This document shows, one piece after another, positions 1-8,272 of a DNA stretch of 17,064 nt. Source of the DNA: Dehalococcoidia bacterium (lineage in GTDB: Bacteria > Chloroflexota > Dehalococcoidia > JACVQG01); contig JACVQG010000001.1 in the NCBI GenBank assembly GCA_015661045.1, positions 1 to 17,064 of the forward strand, read 5' to 3'. The translations under genes were made by a program, and so were the position numbers. Position 1 is the stretch's first letter, and each line of letters opens with the position of its first letter. The notes under the pieces were generated by a model, which saw nothing but the letters and a program-made list of their open reading frames with translations, made no database searches and had not been told where the DNA came from.

Positions 1-1512
1 TTCTTTTATGGCCGGGGTGATGGGCTTTCCCATCTCGGTCTCTTGCAAAATACATTGAATAGAGGCCATTTAGCAATAGATGATCTTTATCCCGCGAGAG
101 AAATGATACAGGCTTCTTTAGCCTATTTTACTATGATAACCCCTAGATTCTTAGAATTGAGCGTCCCGGGGATTAGTCCCTTCCTCGGAATGCCTTTCTT
201 TTACTTACTAGCCCGGGCTGCTCTGGGTTCGTCTCGCCAGGCCCTGCTGGCAATGCTCATTGTAAGCGCCGCCACTTTTGGTATCACTTCCTCGCGGTTT
301 TCACCCCAGGACATGGGTAATCTGTTGACAGTATTGTTTATTTTTTTATACATGCGGTTTCGCTGGCAGCCTGAAACAAATGGCCGTGTGCTATTGGTAT
401 TATTCAGCCTTGTTATACCAATCATACATCCTTTCACTGCAACAATAATAATACTCGCTCTCGTTGCTATGGAATTAATGGGATTCATTTTCAAAGATAG
501 CCTCAAAACTTTACACATAATGTCTGAAAATAAACCCCAGATTTCATTAAATCTGGCAATTATTACAACTATAGTATATTTATTGTGGACTTTCTATCAT
601 ACATATCTACTGGGGGTTCTGGGCCAAACCGCCCAGTATTTGGTAGGTAAACAAATTTCTCAGTCTCTCATGCAGGAATATTCCATTGCCATAGAAAAAT
701 ACCAGATAAATGTATTTAGTATAGGCGCCAGGATTTACGGCCATACAATCTACTATGGCATTCTCGCCCTTATAGGCATGTTTTTCTACGTCCGCAGGTT
801 GCCCCCAAAGACTACCCCGGATAGGAACAGCCTTATGCTTATAGCCTATGCTGCTGTTCCTGCCGCAATAACCATTATACAGCTATTAGTACAACTCTGG
901 CGTATTAACCCGGGCCGTGCAGCGACGCTGGTAGAGCTGATATTCCCGGTCTTTGGCGCTATGGCTCTGCTGGGCATCTTCAAAAATAAACTTAAATCGC
1001 CCTTAAACAGGCGCCGAGTTATGATGTTTTGTCTTATCTCTTTAATTTTGATTGCGCCTATTGTTAATGAGGTACTCTTTGCCATACATCTAACGCCGCT
1101 GCGCTCCTGGCCCGGGGAACAGGTTACACGTCAGGAGTATGCCGGGCTGGGCTGGTTCTTTTCCAAGAGAGATAACTCCATAGGCATAAAAGAGATTGGC
1201 ATACGGCATTTCAGGTTTGCAAGCTTATTTCCAGGAGCAATAGCTTCTGGTTGGTATTTGTCACCGGAACTCGAAGTAAAAGATCATTTTGGCTATGATT
1301 ACTTACTCAGAACGGGTGATGATTATGAACGGGACAGTTATATACTTACCAGTGAATACGACTGGCAGGTTCAGATGGTGCTTTTTAACAGATTACATAG
1401 ATTTACACCTGAGGATTTTAATAAGATTGATAACGATTCCTCAGTGATGAAAATCTATACAGCTAGCAGGGAAATGGAAGTGAGGTACGTCAAAGCCCTC
1501 GCAAGATATTGA
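1..1512 (+). CDS. Polytopic membrane protein, GT-C-like, 5' end outside window
   Basis: The frame is open from base 1, so the gene is truncated by the window edge; a TTG at 43 lies inside it and is not convincing as the start. The visible N-terminal part carries an Asp-Gly-Leu-Ser-His motif (bases 19-33) and then Tyr-Pro (about 91-96). This Asp/His...Tyr-Pro pattern resembles the first outer loop of GT-C-type integral-membrane glycosyltransferases and related hypothetical proteins. About nine or ten hydrophobic segments follow, for example around bases 190-285, 310-360, 385-490, 545-620, 745-800, 830-900, 925-985 and 1015-1090. After these comes a soluble C-terminal tail of about 130 residues. 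It probably acts in the cytoplasmic membrane on a lipid-linked sugar or polymer, but this rests on topology and locus context only. A decayed copy of its C-terminus follows directly downstream. Confidence 0.7.
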   Translation, partial: FFYGRGDGLSHLGLLQNTLNRGHLAIDDLYPAREMIQASLAYFTMITPRFLELSVPGISPFLGMPFFYLLARAALGSSRQALLAMLIVSAATFGITSSRFSPQDMGNLLTVLFIFLYMRFRWQPETNGRVLLVLFSLVIPIIHPFTATIIILALVAMELMGFIFKDSLKTLHIMSENKPQISLNLAIITTIVYLLWTFYHTYLLGVLGQTAQYLVGKQISQSLMQEYSIAIEKYQINVFSIGARIYGHTIYYGILALIGMFFYVRRLPPKTTPDRNSLMLIAYAAVPAAITIIQLLVQLWRINPGRAATLVELIFPVFGAMALLGIFKNKLKSPLNRRRVMMFCLISLILIAPIVNEVLFAIHLTPLRSWPGEQVTRQEYAGLGWFFSKRDNSIGIKEIGIRHFRFASLFPGAIASGWYLSPELEVKDHFGYDYLLRTGDDYERDSYILTSEYDWQVQMVLFNRLHRFTPEDFNKIDNDSSVMKIYTASREMEVRYVKALARY

Positions 1513-1548
1513 TAAAATTATTGAATGTAAAAAACGTACTCTTTATTC

Positions 1549-1827
1549 AGATGACTTTCGGACGGTAATATTAATCTATATATCCAACTTGAAGTAAAGG
1601 AGCACTTTGAGTATAATTTCTTCGTGCATAGAGGCGAGTTATACATTTTGCGGTATTGTGATATTTCAGGCTAGTATTAGCAACTGCAAATACGGTTTTC
1701 TATACTTAAAGGCACACTACACAAGATGATATTATATGGTGAGGATGGCAATTATTCTATAATGAAACCCCATAAAGCCTGCCCTAGGACAGCAAACTGC
1801 TGCGCAAAAACTTTGGCGAGATATTAA
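1549..1827 (+). pseudogene. Decayed tandem copy of the 3' end of the upstream membrane-protein gene
   Basis: Read in the same frame as the gene ending at 1512, this stretch encodes a relic of that protein's C-terminus. LEVKEHFEYNFF (from base 1588) matches LEVKDHFGYDYL (from base 1270). At the end, NYSIMK and AKTLARY followed by TAA (1825-1827) match NDSSVMK and VKALARY followed by TGA. From the LEV motif to the terminal Tyr the relic has 79 codons and the intact gene 80, so the two are almost colinear. In-frame stops occur at 1552 (TGA), 1672 and 1678 (both TAG), and no start codon leads into it. Bases 1513-1548 hold nothing I recognise. The homology upstream of 1588 is faint, so the left limit is approximate. 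It is not expected to be translated into a functional protein. Confidence 0.75.
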
Positions 1828-1828
1828 T

Positions 1829-3007
1829 TTGAAAATCTTTATGGCCTGCGACCACCCTTTGCCGCCGGAGCTTTACGGGGGCATCCAGTATTACGTGCTC
1901 AAGTTAGCGGAATCCATGCAAACCGCAGGGCATCAGGTAGAGGTGTTTACCCCTGTGCGAAACTCGTCGCGTTATCCATTTCGCGTCAATGCTATCAGAC
2001 CCTATGGTATACTTTTCGCCGAAGGCGCCATGGCAGCGTTGAGAACTTATCCTTTGGGCTACTTCCGGATGCTCGGCAGCCTCCGGGACCGGATGGGTAA
2101 TGGGTACAGGTGTGACGTCCTGCATGCCCATAACCCGTTCATCGCTGGCAATGCCGGCCGCCAGATAATAAAAGAAACCGGGATCCCCGCTGTGCTCACT
2201 TACTACGGCTGGGATACCGCAGAAAACCACCTGCACCACAGAGGCATAACGTGGACTGAGCGGTTAGCCCGCCTTAGTTTGAAGGGATACCGCAAGATTA
2301 TTGTGTATAATCAAATGACAAAGGAAGCTCTTGGTGAAAGGTTTGGCCTGAACCATGATGATATTGAAGTGCTGCCTCTGGCAGTGGATACTGACTTCTT
2401 TAAACCTAATATTCCGGGTGATTGGGTACGGCAAAAATATAATATACCTGCGGATAAACCACTGGTATTATTCCTGGGCAGCATAGGTAAGCAAAAGGGC
2501 ATACAAATCCTGCTACATGCTTTTAAGGAGTTATTACCGAAAGTTGAAGCCTACCTTATAATTGCGGGAAACGGGCCATTCCGTGAAGGAGCCATACAAC
2601 TATCTTCGGAGTTGGGTTTAAATCGGTATGTAACCTTTACAGGGGGGGTGCCTGAGGAAGAACTCCCCGCCTTCTTTAGTGCTTGCGACATCTTTGTGAA
2701 TCCCAGCCTGGATGATTGTTACAGCCTGGTAGTGCTGGAGGCATCTGCCTGCGGAAGAGCCGTTATCGGTACCGACCATCCAATAATGATCGAGGAATAC
2801 GCTGGAAATAACCCGGACCACATAATGCTTTGCCCCAGAGGAGATAGCAGCAAGCTGGCACGGGTTATGCTGGAGCTAATTGATAATCCAAAGCTTCGTC
2901 TCAACATGGGGGAAAAAGCACGGAAAAAGGTGGAGGCCCGTCATACCTTACATCAATATCGGGATAGTTTGTTGACTATTTATGAAAAGGCGATAAACAA
3001 AAAATGA
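1829..3007 (+). CDS. GT4-family glycosyltransferase (GT-B fold)
   Basis: This 392-residue protein has the GT-B layout of retaining GT4 transferases. The N-terminal domain has the glycine-rich loop LYGGIQYYVLKLAE (residues 15-28), and the nucleotide-sugar-binding domain starts near residue 208 with the strand LVLFLGSIGKQKG (212-224). The signature region NPSLDDCYSLVVLEASACG (291-309) corresponds to the EX7E motif, but its first Glu is Asp296 here while Glu304 is kept. It would transfer a sugar from a nucleotide donor to a glycan or lipid acceptor at the inner membrane face; donor and acceptor cannot be read from sequence. The TTG start at 1829 gives a normal family N-terminus (MKIF...); the next in-frame ATG is at 1841. 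Its ribosome site is weak. The stop overlaps the next gene's start (ATGA). Confidence 0.88.
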   Translation: MKIFMACDHPLPPELYGGIQYYVLKLAESMQTAGHQVEVFTPVRNSSRYPFRVNAIRPYGILFAEGAMAALRTYPLGYFRMLGSLRDRMGNGYRCDVLHAHNPFIAGNAGRQIIKETGIPAVLTYYGWDTAENHLHHRGITWTERLARLSLKGYRKIIVYNQMTKEALGERFGLNHDDIEVLPLAVDTDFFKPNIPGDWVRQKYNIPADKPLVLFLGSIGKQKGIQILLHAFKELLPKVEAYLIIAGNGPFREGAIQLSSELGLNRYVTFTGGVPEEELPAFFSACDIFVNPSLDDCYSLVVLEASACGRAVIGTDHPIMIEEYAGNNPDHIMLCPRGDSSKLARVMLELIDNPKLRLNMGEKARKKVEARHTLHQYRDSLLTIYEKAINKK

Positions 3008-4446
3008 AAGTTTTACTGGTCAATCCTAACTATATAACACAAGTGTATGGCGAAGAGACACTGGACTATCTCGTGGCTCCACTGGGTCTAAGCTATATAG
3101 CTGCCGTGCTCAAACGGGATGGAGTTGATGTAAATCTCCTGGAGGCTAACGCTCTCAGTTTGAGCATGGATGACATCGAGAAAGAAATACGAAGACAAAA
3201 GCCAGACCTGGTGGGCATAACAGGGACTACACCTCTAGCTGGACGGGTGGAAGAGATCGCCCGTCGGGCCAAATCAGTGAATAAGGGCATCAAAGTGGTG
3301 GTTGGCGGCCCACACGCTACCATCCTGCCCAAAGAGGTGCTGAAAAATCCTGATATTGACTTTTGCGTATGCGGTGAGGGGGAGGTAACTGCCCTTGAGC
3401 TGGTAAAAGCGTTAGATAAAGGTAGTGATTTTAACGGTATTTTAGGTTTGGGCTTTAAGACTAACGGACAGGTTCAGATAAATGGAAGCCGTCCCCTCAT
3501 AAAGGATCTGGATAGCTTGCCTTTACCGGCGAGAGAACTTCTGCCGATGGAGAAGTATATTTTCCCGTTACCGACGGGTAAGGTAGCTCAGTTCACCAAC
3601 CTCATCTCCAGCAGGGGCTGTCCCTATCTATGTACTTTTTGCGGACAGCATAATATTTGGACCAGACTGGTCAGATTCAGAAGCCCGAAGAATGTAGTGG
3701 ATGAAATACAGGAAGTCAAGGAAAAATATGGGGTTTCTTTTGTAGGTTTCACCGATAGCAATTTCCCCTTGAACCGCAAGATAACGCTGGATATTTGCGA
3801 TGAGATTTTAGCCCGTGGCATTAAGATAAAGTGGGCTTGCGGCTCCCGCGTGGACCTGGTAGACCAGGAATTGTTAAACAAAATGCATCAAAGCGGATGC
3901 CAACAAATCAACTTTGGCGTAGAGTCCGGTAACGCTGAAATCCTTAAAGCGTACAAAAAGGGCATCACCCTGGAGCAAGCTAAAACAGCCATAAAGCAAG
4001 CCAAAAAAGCCGGGCTTAAGGTTTACACTTACTTCATGGTCGGCGGACCCGGTGAAACAAGGGAAACTGCCGAGGAGACAATCAAGCTGGCTAAGAAGCT
4101 TGACCCTGATTATGCCCAGTTCTCAGTAACCACACCCTTTCCCGGAACGGAACTCTTTGAAATGTCCAATATGGGAGGCGCTCTAGGAAGCTTCAACTGG
4201 AGCCAATTCCTTACTTACCAGGCTCCTGTGTTCGCAACCAAGAACCTCTCGGCTACTGAACTGGAAGAGCTAAAGGCCAGGGCTTTCCGCAGTTTCTATT
4301 TTAGACCTTCTTTTATATTGAAAAAGGCGTTGCAAATCAGGTCTCTATCCGATATTAAGGTGCTCTTCAAGGGTTTTCGCTTTGCTATCAAACTGGGTAA
4401 AGGCAAAATATCAGAGCCCACCAAATCGGCTTCCAAGACTACCTGA
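3004..4446 (+). CDS. Radical SAM enzyme with N-terminal B12-binding-type domain
   Basis: Residues 1-140 form a cobalamin-binding-like Rossmann domain (VLLVNPN at the start, VVVGGPHATILP at 98-109, VCGEGE at 122-127). A radical SAM barrel follows, with the [4Fe-4S] ligands Cys206, Cys210 and Cys213 in SSRGCPYLCTFC. The usual radical SAM elements GFTDSNF and FGVESGN follow. The C-terminal 60 residues are basic. The classic base-off B12 motif DxHxxG is not seen, which is common in this class and leaves cobalamin binding unproven. Members do methylations, ring rearrangements and other radical chemistry on lipids, antibiotics and sugars; the substrate here is unknown. It starts at an ATGA overlap with the glycosyltransferase, so the two are probably translationally coupled. 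A paralogue lies at 8273-9718. Confidence 0.87.
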   Translation: MKVLLVNPNYITQVYGEETLDYLVAPLGLSYIAAVLKRDGVDVNLLEANALSLSMDDIEKEIRRQKPDLVGITGTTPLAGRVEEIARRAKSVNKGIKVVVGGPHATILPKEVLKNPDIDFCVCGEGEVTALELVKALDKGSDFNGILGLGFKTNGQVQINGSRPLIKDLDSLPLPARELLPMEKYIFPLPTGKVAQFTNLISSRGCPYLCTFCGQHNIWTRLVRFRSPKNVVDEIQEVKEKYGVSFVGFTDSNFPLNRKITLDICDEILARGIKIKWACGSRVDLVDQELLNKMHQSGCQQINFGVESGNAEILKAYKKGITLEQAKTAIKQAKKAGLKVYTYFMVGGPGETRETAEETIKLAKKLDPDYAQFSVTTPFPGTELFEMSNMGGALGSFNWSQFLTYQAPVFATKNLSATELEELKARAFRSFYFRPSFILKKALQIRSLSDIKVLFKGFRFAIKLGKGKISEPTKSASKTT

Positions 4447-4553
4447 TCGCTGGAGAGCAAATTGCCAAAAGGAATCCATTCTGACTTTTATAGATAGCTG
4501 ATTCTAAATATGTTCGCTGAATTTCACAAAAAATGTAAGACGAAAGGGATTGA
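4447..4553 (+). other. Intergenic gap before the GDP-sugar module, possible weak promoter
   Basis: This 107-bp AT-rich gap is one of the few real breaks in the gene run. A CTGACT (4481-4486) followed 16 bases later by TCTAAA (4503-4508) could be a weak promoter, with each box matching consensus at four of six positions. No clear terminator hairpin is visible. An AAAGGG (4543-4548) serves as the ribosome site for the ATG at 4554. Confidence 0.25.
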
Positions 4554-5606
4554 ATGAAATCTGCCCTTATAACCGGTATTACAGGACAGGATGGCGCATA
4601 CCTGGCCAAATTCCTCCTTGATAAAGGCTATGATGTCTTTGGCACATACCGTCGTCTTTCCACGCCTAATTTCTGGCGGTTACAATACCTTGATGTATTC
4701 GACCGGGTAAACCTTATCCCGGCAGACCTTGTGGATTCATCGTCTATCGAAGAAGCCATTCGCATTTCCCAACCCCATGAAGTGTATCATCTGGCAGCCC
4801 AGAGTTTTGTCGGCACCTCGTTTGAACAGCCTGTCGGCGCCGGTGATATAACCGGTCTGGGTGTTACCCGAATATTAGAGGCTGTACGAACTATCAAGCC
4901 TGATGCTCGCTTTTACCAGGCGTCTACCAGCGAACTATTTGGAAAAGGTAATGCCGTAGTTCAATCGGAATCTACCCCGTTTCAGCCCGCCAGCCCCTAC
5001 TCTGCGGCTAAACTATATGGCTATTGGGTAACGCGAATATACAGAGATGGCTATGGTATTTTTGCCTGTAACGGCATCCTTTTCAACCATGAATCCCCCC
5101 TCAGGGGTCTCGAATTTGTAACCCGTAAGATATCGAATGCCGCAGCTAAAATAAAGTTAGGGATAGATAAAGACATCAGGCTGGGAAATTTAGATGCAAA
5201 AAGGGACTGGGGCTATGCGCAGGAATATGTAGAGTCTATGTGGTCTATGCTCCAGCAGGATAAACCAGAAGACTATGTTATTGCTACAAATGAAACGCAT
5301 TCGGTTAAAGAGTTTGCCGAGCTAGCTTTTAGCTTGCTGGGTCTGGATTGGGAAAAACATGTTATAACAGATAAAAAGCTTTTAAGACCGCTGGATGTGC
5401 AACTATTACAAGGAGACTATTCAAAAGCCCAAAAATTAATAGGGTGGATTCCTAAACTAAAATTCAAAGGGCTCGTCGAGCTAATGGTCAAAGAGGACCT
5501 CAACCGATGGGAGAGATGGCTAAAGGGTGAACGGTTCCCCTGGGATGCACCGAACTATCCTAATGAAAATAAAATTCTTTCCCGTCAATTCAAGTTGGAC
5601 AGGTAA
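4554..5606 (+). CDS. gmd: GDP-mannose 4,6-dehydratase (extended SDR)
   Basis: This enzyme converts GDP-mannose to GDP-4-keto-6-deoxymannose with bound NADP+. The 350-residue length is usual for the family. The N-terminal cofactor loop GITGQDGAYLAKFLL (residues 8-22) is the characteristic Gmd form of GxxGxxG. The catalytic region has TSELFGK (125-131), with Thr125 and Glu127, and the YxxxK pair Tyr149/Lys153 in YSAAKLYGYW. NHESPLRG (178-185) and LGNLDAKRDWGYAQEYV (210-226) are near-diagnostic of Gmd. No GDP-fucose synthase follows. Instead a cupin and a GDP-perosamine-synthase-like aminotransferase do, which points to an amino-sugar product. A related GDP-sugar dehydratase acting on GDP-GlcNAc is a less likely alternative. 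The ATG at 4554 is preceded by AAAGGG. Confidence 0.9.
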   Translation: MKSALITGITGQDGAYLAKFLLDKGYDVFGTYRRLSTPNFWRLQYLDVFDRVNLIPADLVDSSSIEEAIRISQPHEVYHLAAQSFVGTSFEQPVGAGDITGLGVTRILEAVRTIKPDARFYQASTSELFGKGNAVVQSESTPFQPASPYSAAKLYGYWVTRIYRDGYGIFACNGILFNHESPLRGLEFVTRKISNAAAKIKLGIDKDIRLGNLDAKRDWGYAQEYVESMWSMLQQDKPEDYVIATNETHSVKEFAELAFSLLGLDWEKHVITDKKLLRPLDVQLLQGDYSKAQKLIGWIPKLKFKGLVELMVKEDLNRWERWLKGERFPWDAPNYPNENKILSRQFKLDR

Positions 5607-5610
5607 GTAA

Positions 5611-6027
5611 ATGATAGAAACTATTGAAGCAGAGGGTAAAGTGCTGGCTATGGTCCTTCGCAGCGGCCATGAAAGCCAGGGTGTGCAATTTTTTTCCCAT
5701 CCTGAATACCCGTTGCAATTGGGTTTGCTCCAACATCCTAAAGGGACCCGTCTCAAACCTCACATTCACACCTCAATAACTAAAACAATCAACAATATTC
5801 AAGAGGTATTGCATTTGGAGTATGGCCAAATAGAGGTTGAATTCTTCCGTGCTTCAGGTCAGCGGGTGGCCAGTTGTTTGCTAAACGGGGGTGACACAAT
5901 CCTGTTGATCTCAGGAGGCCATGGCTTCCGCATTCTGGAAGAAACTAAGATGTTGGAAATCAAGCAAGGACCCTACGAGAGCCGGGAGAAAGACAAGGAA
6001 TACCTGAGGGTAGAATCCAATGGCTGA
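5611..6027 (+). CDS. Small single-domain cupin protein
   Basis: A 138-residue protein with one cupin (double-stranded beta-helix) domain. Motif 1 is KPHIHTS with His51 and His53, followed by Glu65 in EVLHLEYG. Motif 2 is GGDTILLISGGHGF with His104. These residues could bind one metal ion. It has no signal peptide or membrane segment, so it is cytoplasmic. It sits between the GDP-mannose dehydratase and the aminotransferase and overlaps the latter by 8 bp, which suggests action on the same sugar nucleotide, for example an isomerase-like or regulatory role. It lacks the pattern I associate with the FdtA/WxcM ketoisomerase cupins, so I do not name a reaction. The ATG at 5611 has only a weak AGG-type site before it. 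Confidence 0.75.
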   Translation: MIETIEAEGKVLAMVLRSGHESQGVQFFSHPEYPLQLGLLQHPKGTRLKPHIHTSITKTINNIQEVLHLEYGQIEVEFFRASGQRVASCLLNGGDTILLISGGHGFRILEETKMLEIKQGPYESREKDKEYLRVESNG

Positions 6028-7153
6028 GACGATAAGACCTGCCCAAATCCGGGTTTGCGAGCCTCTTTTGGAAGGCCGTGAGTCCGTGTATGTTCAGGAT
6101 TGTCTTAAAACAAATTGGATTTCATCTAAAGGAAAATATATTGAGGAGTTTGAGAAAGGGTTCGCCAATTATTGTGGTTGCTCTTATGGCATAACCACCA
6201 CCAGTGGTACTACGGCTCTGCACCTGGCGCTTGCAGCATTAGGCATTGGCAAAGAAGATGAAGTAATCGTGCCCGCCTTCACTATGGCTGCCTGCGTGCT
6301 TGCTATCTTATATACCGGCGCTACACCAGTGCTGATTGACAGTGAACCTGATACCTGGAACCTGGACGTAAACCAGTTAGAGGACAGGATAACCCGTCGC
6401 ACTAAAGCTATAATGCCTGTGCATATCTATGGCCATCCCTGTGATATGTCGCCCATCATGGAAGTCGCCTCGAAGCATCGTCTATTTGTGGTTGAGGATG
6501 CAGCGGAAGCCCACGGAGCCGAATATTATGGCAAACGGGTAGGCGGAATAGGTCATGTGGGTTGTTTTAGTTTCTATGCTAATAAAATAATTACCACCGG
6601 CGAGGGTGGAATGGTAGTCACCAATGATCCAAAGATAGCTGAGAAGGCGAGGGCTTTAAAAGATTTATCCCATTCGCCTCAGCGGCGTTTCCTGCATACA
6701 GAGATTGGTTTTAACTATCGCATGACCAACCTCCAGGCTGCTATTGGCCTGGCCCAATTGGAGCGTATTGAGGAATTGGCCGAAAGACGGCGCAGCAATG
6801 CCCTGCGCTATAATTCTCTGCTGGCTAACGTTCAGGGGATAAGGCTACCGGTAGAAAAAAAATGGGCTCGCAATGTTTACTGGATGTATTCTATTGTCCT
6901 GGAGGATACATTTGGTATAAGCAGGGATACTCTTATGGCTAAGCTGGCGCAACATGGCATCGAGACACGGCCTATGTTCATCCCTATGCACCGGCAACCG
7001 GCATTCCTTGACCAGGGGCTGTTCAAGAGCGAATGCTATCCCATAGCCGACGATTTATCGCAAAAAGGGGTGAATCTGCCATCAGGTTCGGGTTTAGGAG
7101 CAAATGTTGACTTTGTATGTGCAGCTATTAAAGAGATAGCTGCTGGAAAATAA
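6020..7153 (+). CDS. per: GDP-perosamine synthase-like PLP aminotransferase (DegT/DnrJ/EryC1 family)
   Basis: A fold-type I PLP-dependent sugar aminotransferase of 377 residues that would convert GDP-4-keto-6-deoxymannose plus glutamate to GDP-perosamine. The PLP lysine is Lys189 in FYANKIITTGEGGMVVTND, and Asp160 in VVEDAAEAHG should contact the pyridine nitrogen. TNWISSKGKYIEEFE near the start, YRMTNLQAAIGLAQLERI in the middle and IETRPMFIPMHRQP near the C-terminus match the RfbE/Per subgroup better than the LegC/PseC or ArnB subgroups. The adjacent gmd supplies the expected substrate. A LegC-like role on a GDP-linked 4-keto-GlcNAc derivative remains possible, since the locus also makes a nonulosonic acid. 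The ATG at 6020 has GAGGG nine bases upstream and overlaps the cupin stop by 8 bp. Confidence 0.82.
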   Translation: MAETIRPAQIRVCEPLLEGRESVYVQDCLKTNWISSKGKYIEEFEKGFANYCGCSYGITTTSGTTALHLALAALGIGKEDEVIVPAFTMAACVLAILYTGATPVLIDSEPDTWNLDVNQLEDRITRRTKAIMPVHIYGHPCDMSPIMEVASKHRLFVVEDAAEAHGAEYYGKRVGGIGHVGCFSFYANKIITTGEGGMVVTNDPKIAEKARALKDLSHSPQRRFLHTEIGFNYRMTNLQAAIGLAQLERIEELAERRRSNALRYNSLLANVQGIRLPVEKKWARNVYWMYSIVLEDTFGISRDTLMAKLAQHGIETRPMFIPMHRQPAFLDQGLFKSECYPIADDLSQKGVNLPSGSGLGANVDFVCAAIKEIAAGK

Positions 7154-7161
7154 GGGGAACA

Positions 7162-8271
7162 GTGCATATTGCCATTGATGGCTGGCCTCTGGGGGAAAGG
7201 ATAAAAGGGGGAACCTCGATATACACGTTAAACCTGATTAAATCTCTATCACAGATTGATGGTTACAATACATATACTATTTACCAGCCTATGGAAGCAC
7301 AGGACAAGCTAACTTTTAACACAAATAATTTCAAAGTTAAGCATTTTCCCTCTAATCTGCTATGCTATTACTCTAGCGTATACAGAGAATTACGACGGGA
7401 AAAACCTGATATTTTTCTGACAGGGCTATTTCCCTTTACCCCTCCTTCCACCCGACTTGTGCTGGTGGTGTACACTTTATCACATATACTTTATAAAAAA
7501 TGCTTACCTCTGTTTAACAGGCTGGTGTGGCCATTTATTACATCAATTGGATTGCGGCGGTCTTATCACACGATTGTCCTCTCTGAGTCAACTAAAAAGG
7601 AATTGCAACAGGTCTTTGCTAAAGGCCGGGAGGCGAGTGTAATCTACTTAGGATGTGATAGCAATATTTTTAAACCTGCTGATGACGCTAGTATTCAGCG
7701 GGTAAAAGAGAAATATAATATAAAGGGGCCATATATCCTGTATGTGGGAATGCTGGAACCAAGAAAGAACTTGCCAGATCTTATTAAAGCAGTCGCGCAG
7801 TTACATCGGGAAAAAGGAATAGGGCACAAGCTGGTTTTGGGGGGGCGTAATGGCTGGTTATATGGTGACATTTTCCGCACCGTTCGGGAATTGAACATGG
7901 AGGATGCAGTGCTCGTCCCGGGCTATATACCGTATCCGGATTATCCTGTGATGCTAGCCGGCGCTGATGTTTTCGTTTATCCTTCTCTTCATGAGGGGTT
8001 CGGCCTACCTGTTTTGGAGGCAATGGCTTGTGGCACTCCCGTTATCACTACTAATACCTCCTGTTTCTCTGAAGTAGTTGGGGAAGCTGGAAGTATGGTG
8101 GAACCAGGTAACGTATCAGATTTAGTTAAGTCTATATACGAGGTCATTTCCAATCCCAGCGTTCGGCAACATATGGTTGAAAAGGGAATAAATAGAGCCA
8201 GGCAGTTCACGTGGGAACGCACTGCCAGGCAGACTTTACAGGTCTTCGAAACTGTAGCCGGGAGAAACTAA
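7162..8271 (+). CDS. GT4-family glycosyltransferase, mannosyltransferase-like
   Basis: A 369-residue GT-B enzyme. The N-terminal acceptor domain begins MHIAIDGWPL with KGGTSIYTLNL (residues 15-25). The donor domain shows YVGMLEPRKNLPDLIKA (194-210), with the Arg201/Lys202 pair that contacts the nucleotide diphosphate, and a full EX7E motif in PSLHEGFGLPVLEAMACG (Glu278 and Glu286). The EPRKNL signature is typical of O-antigen and capsule transferases that use GDP-mannose or related GDP-sugars. With gmd and per just upstream, a GDP-perosamine or GDP-mannose donor is a reasonable inference, not proven. The GTG start at 7162 follows AAGGGGA (7152-7158) with short spacing, only 8 bp after the aminotransferase stop. 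No membrane segment is evident. Confidence 0.9.
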   Translation: MHIAIDGWPLGERIKGGTSIYTLNLIKSLSQIDGYNTYTIYQPMEAQDKLTFNTNNFKVKHFPSNLLCYYSSVYRELRREKPDIFLTGLFPFTPPSTRLVLVVYTLSHILYKKCLPLFNRLVWPFITSIGLRRSYHTIVLSESTKKELQQVFAKGREASVIYLGCDSNIFKPADDASIQRVKEKYNIKGPYILYVGMLEPRKNLPDLIKAVAQLHREKGIGHKLVLGGRNGWLYGDIFRTVRELNMEDAVLVPGYIPYPDYPVMLAGADVFVYPSLHEGFGLPVLEAMACGTPVITTNTSCFSEVVGEAGSMVEPGNVSDLVKSIYEVISNPSVRQHMVEKGINRARQFTWERTARQTLQVFETVAGRN

Positions 8272-8272
8272 T

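Noticed and set aside
43..45. TTG as the start of the first membrane protein
   Set aside because: The frame is open to base 1 and the upstream residues include the Asp-Gly-Leu-Ser-His motif expected in an outer loop, so the gene starts before the window.
1513..1828. Small independent gene in the gap after the membrane protein
   Set aside because: All sizeable reading in this gap is interrupted by stops and is explained by the relic of the upstream gene's C-terminus.
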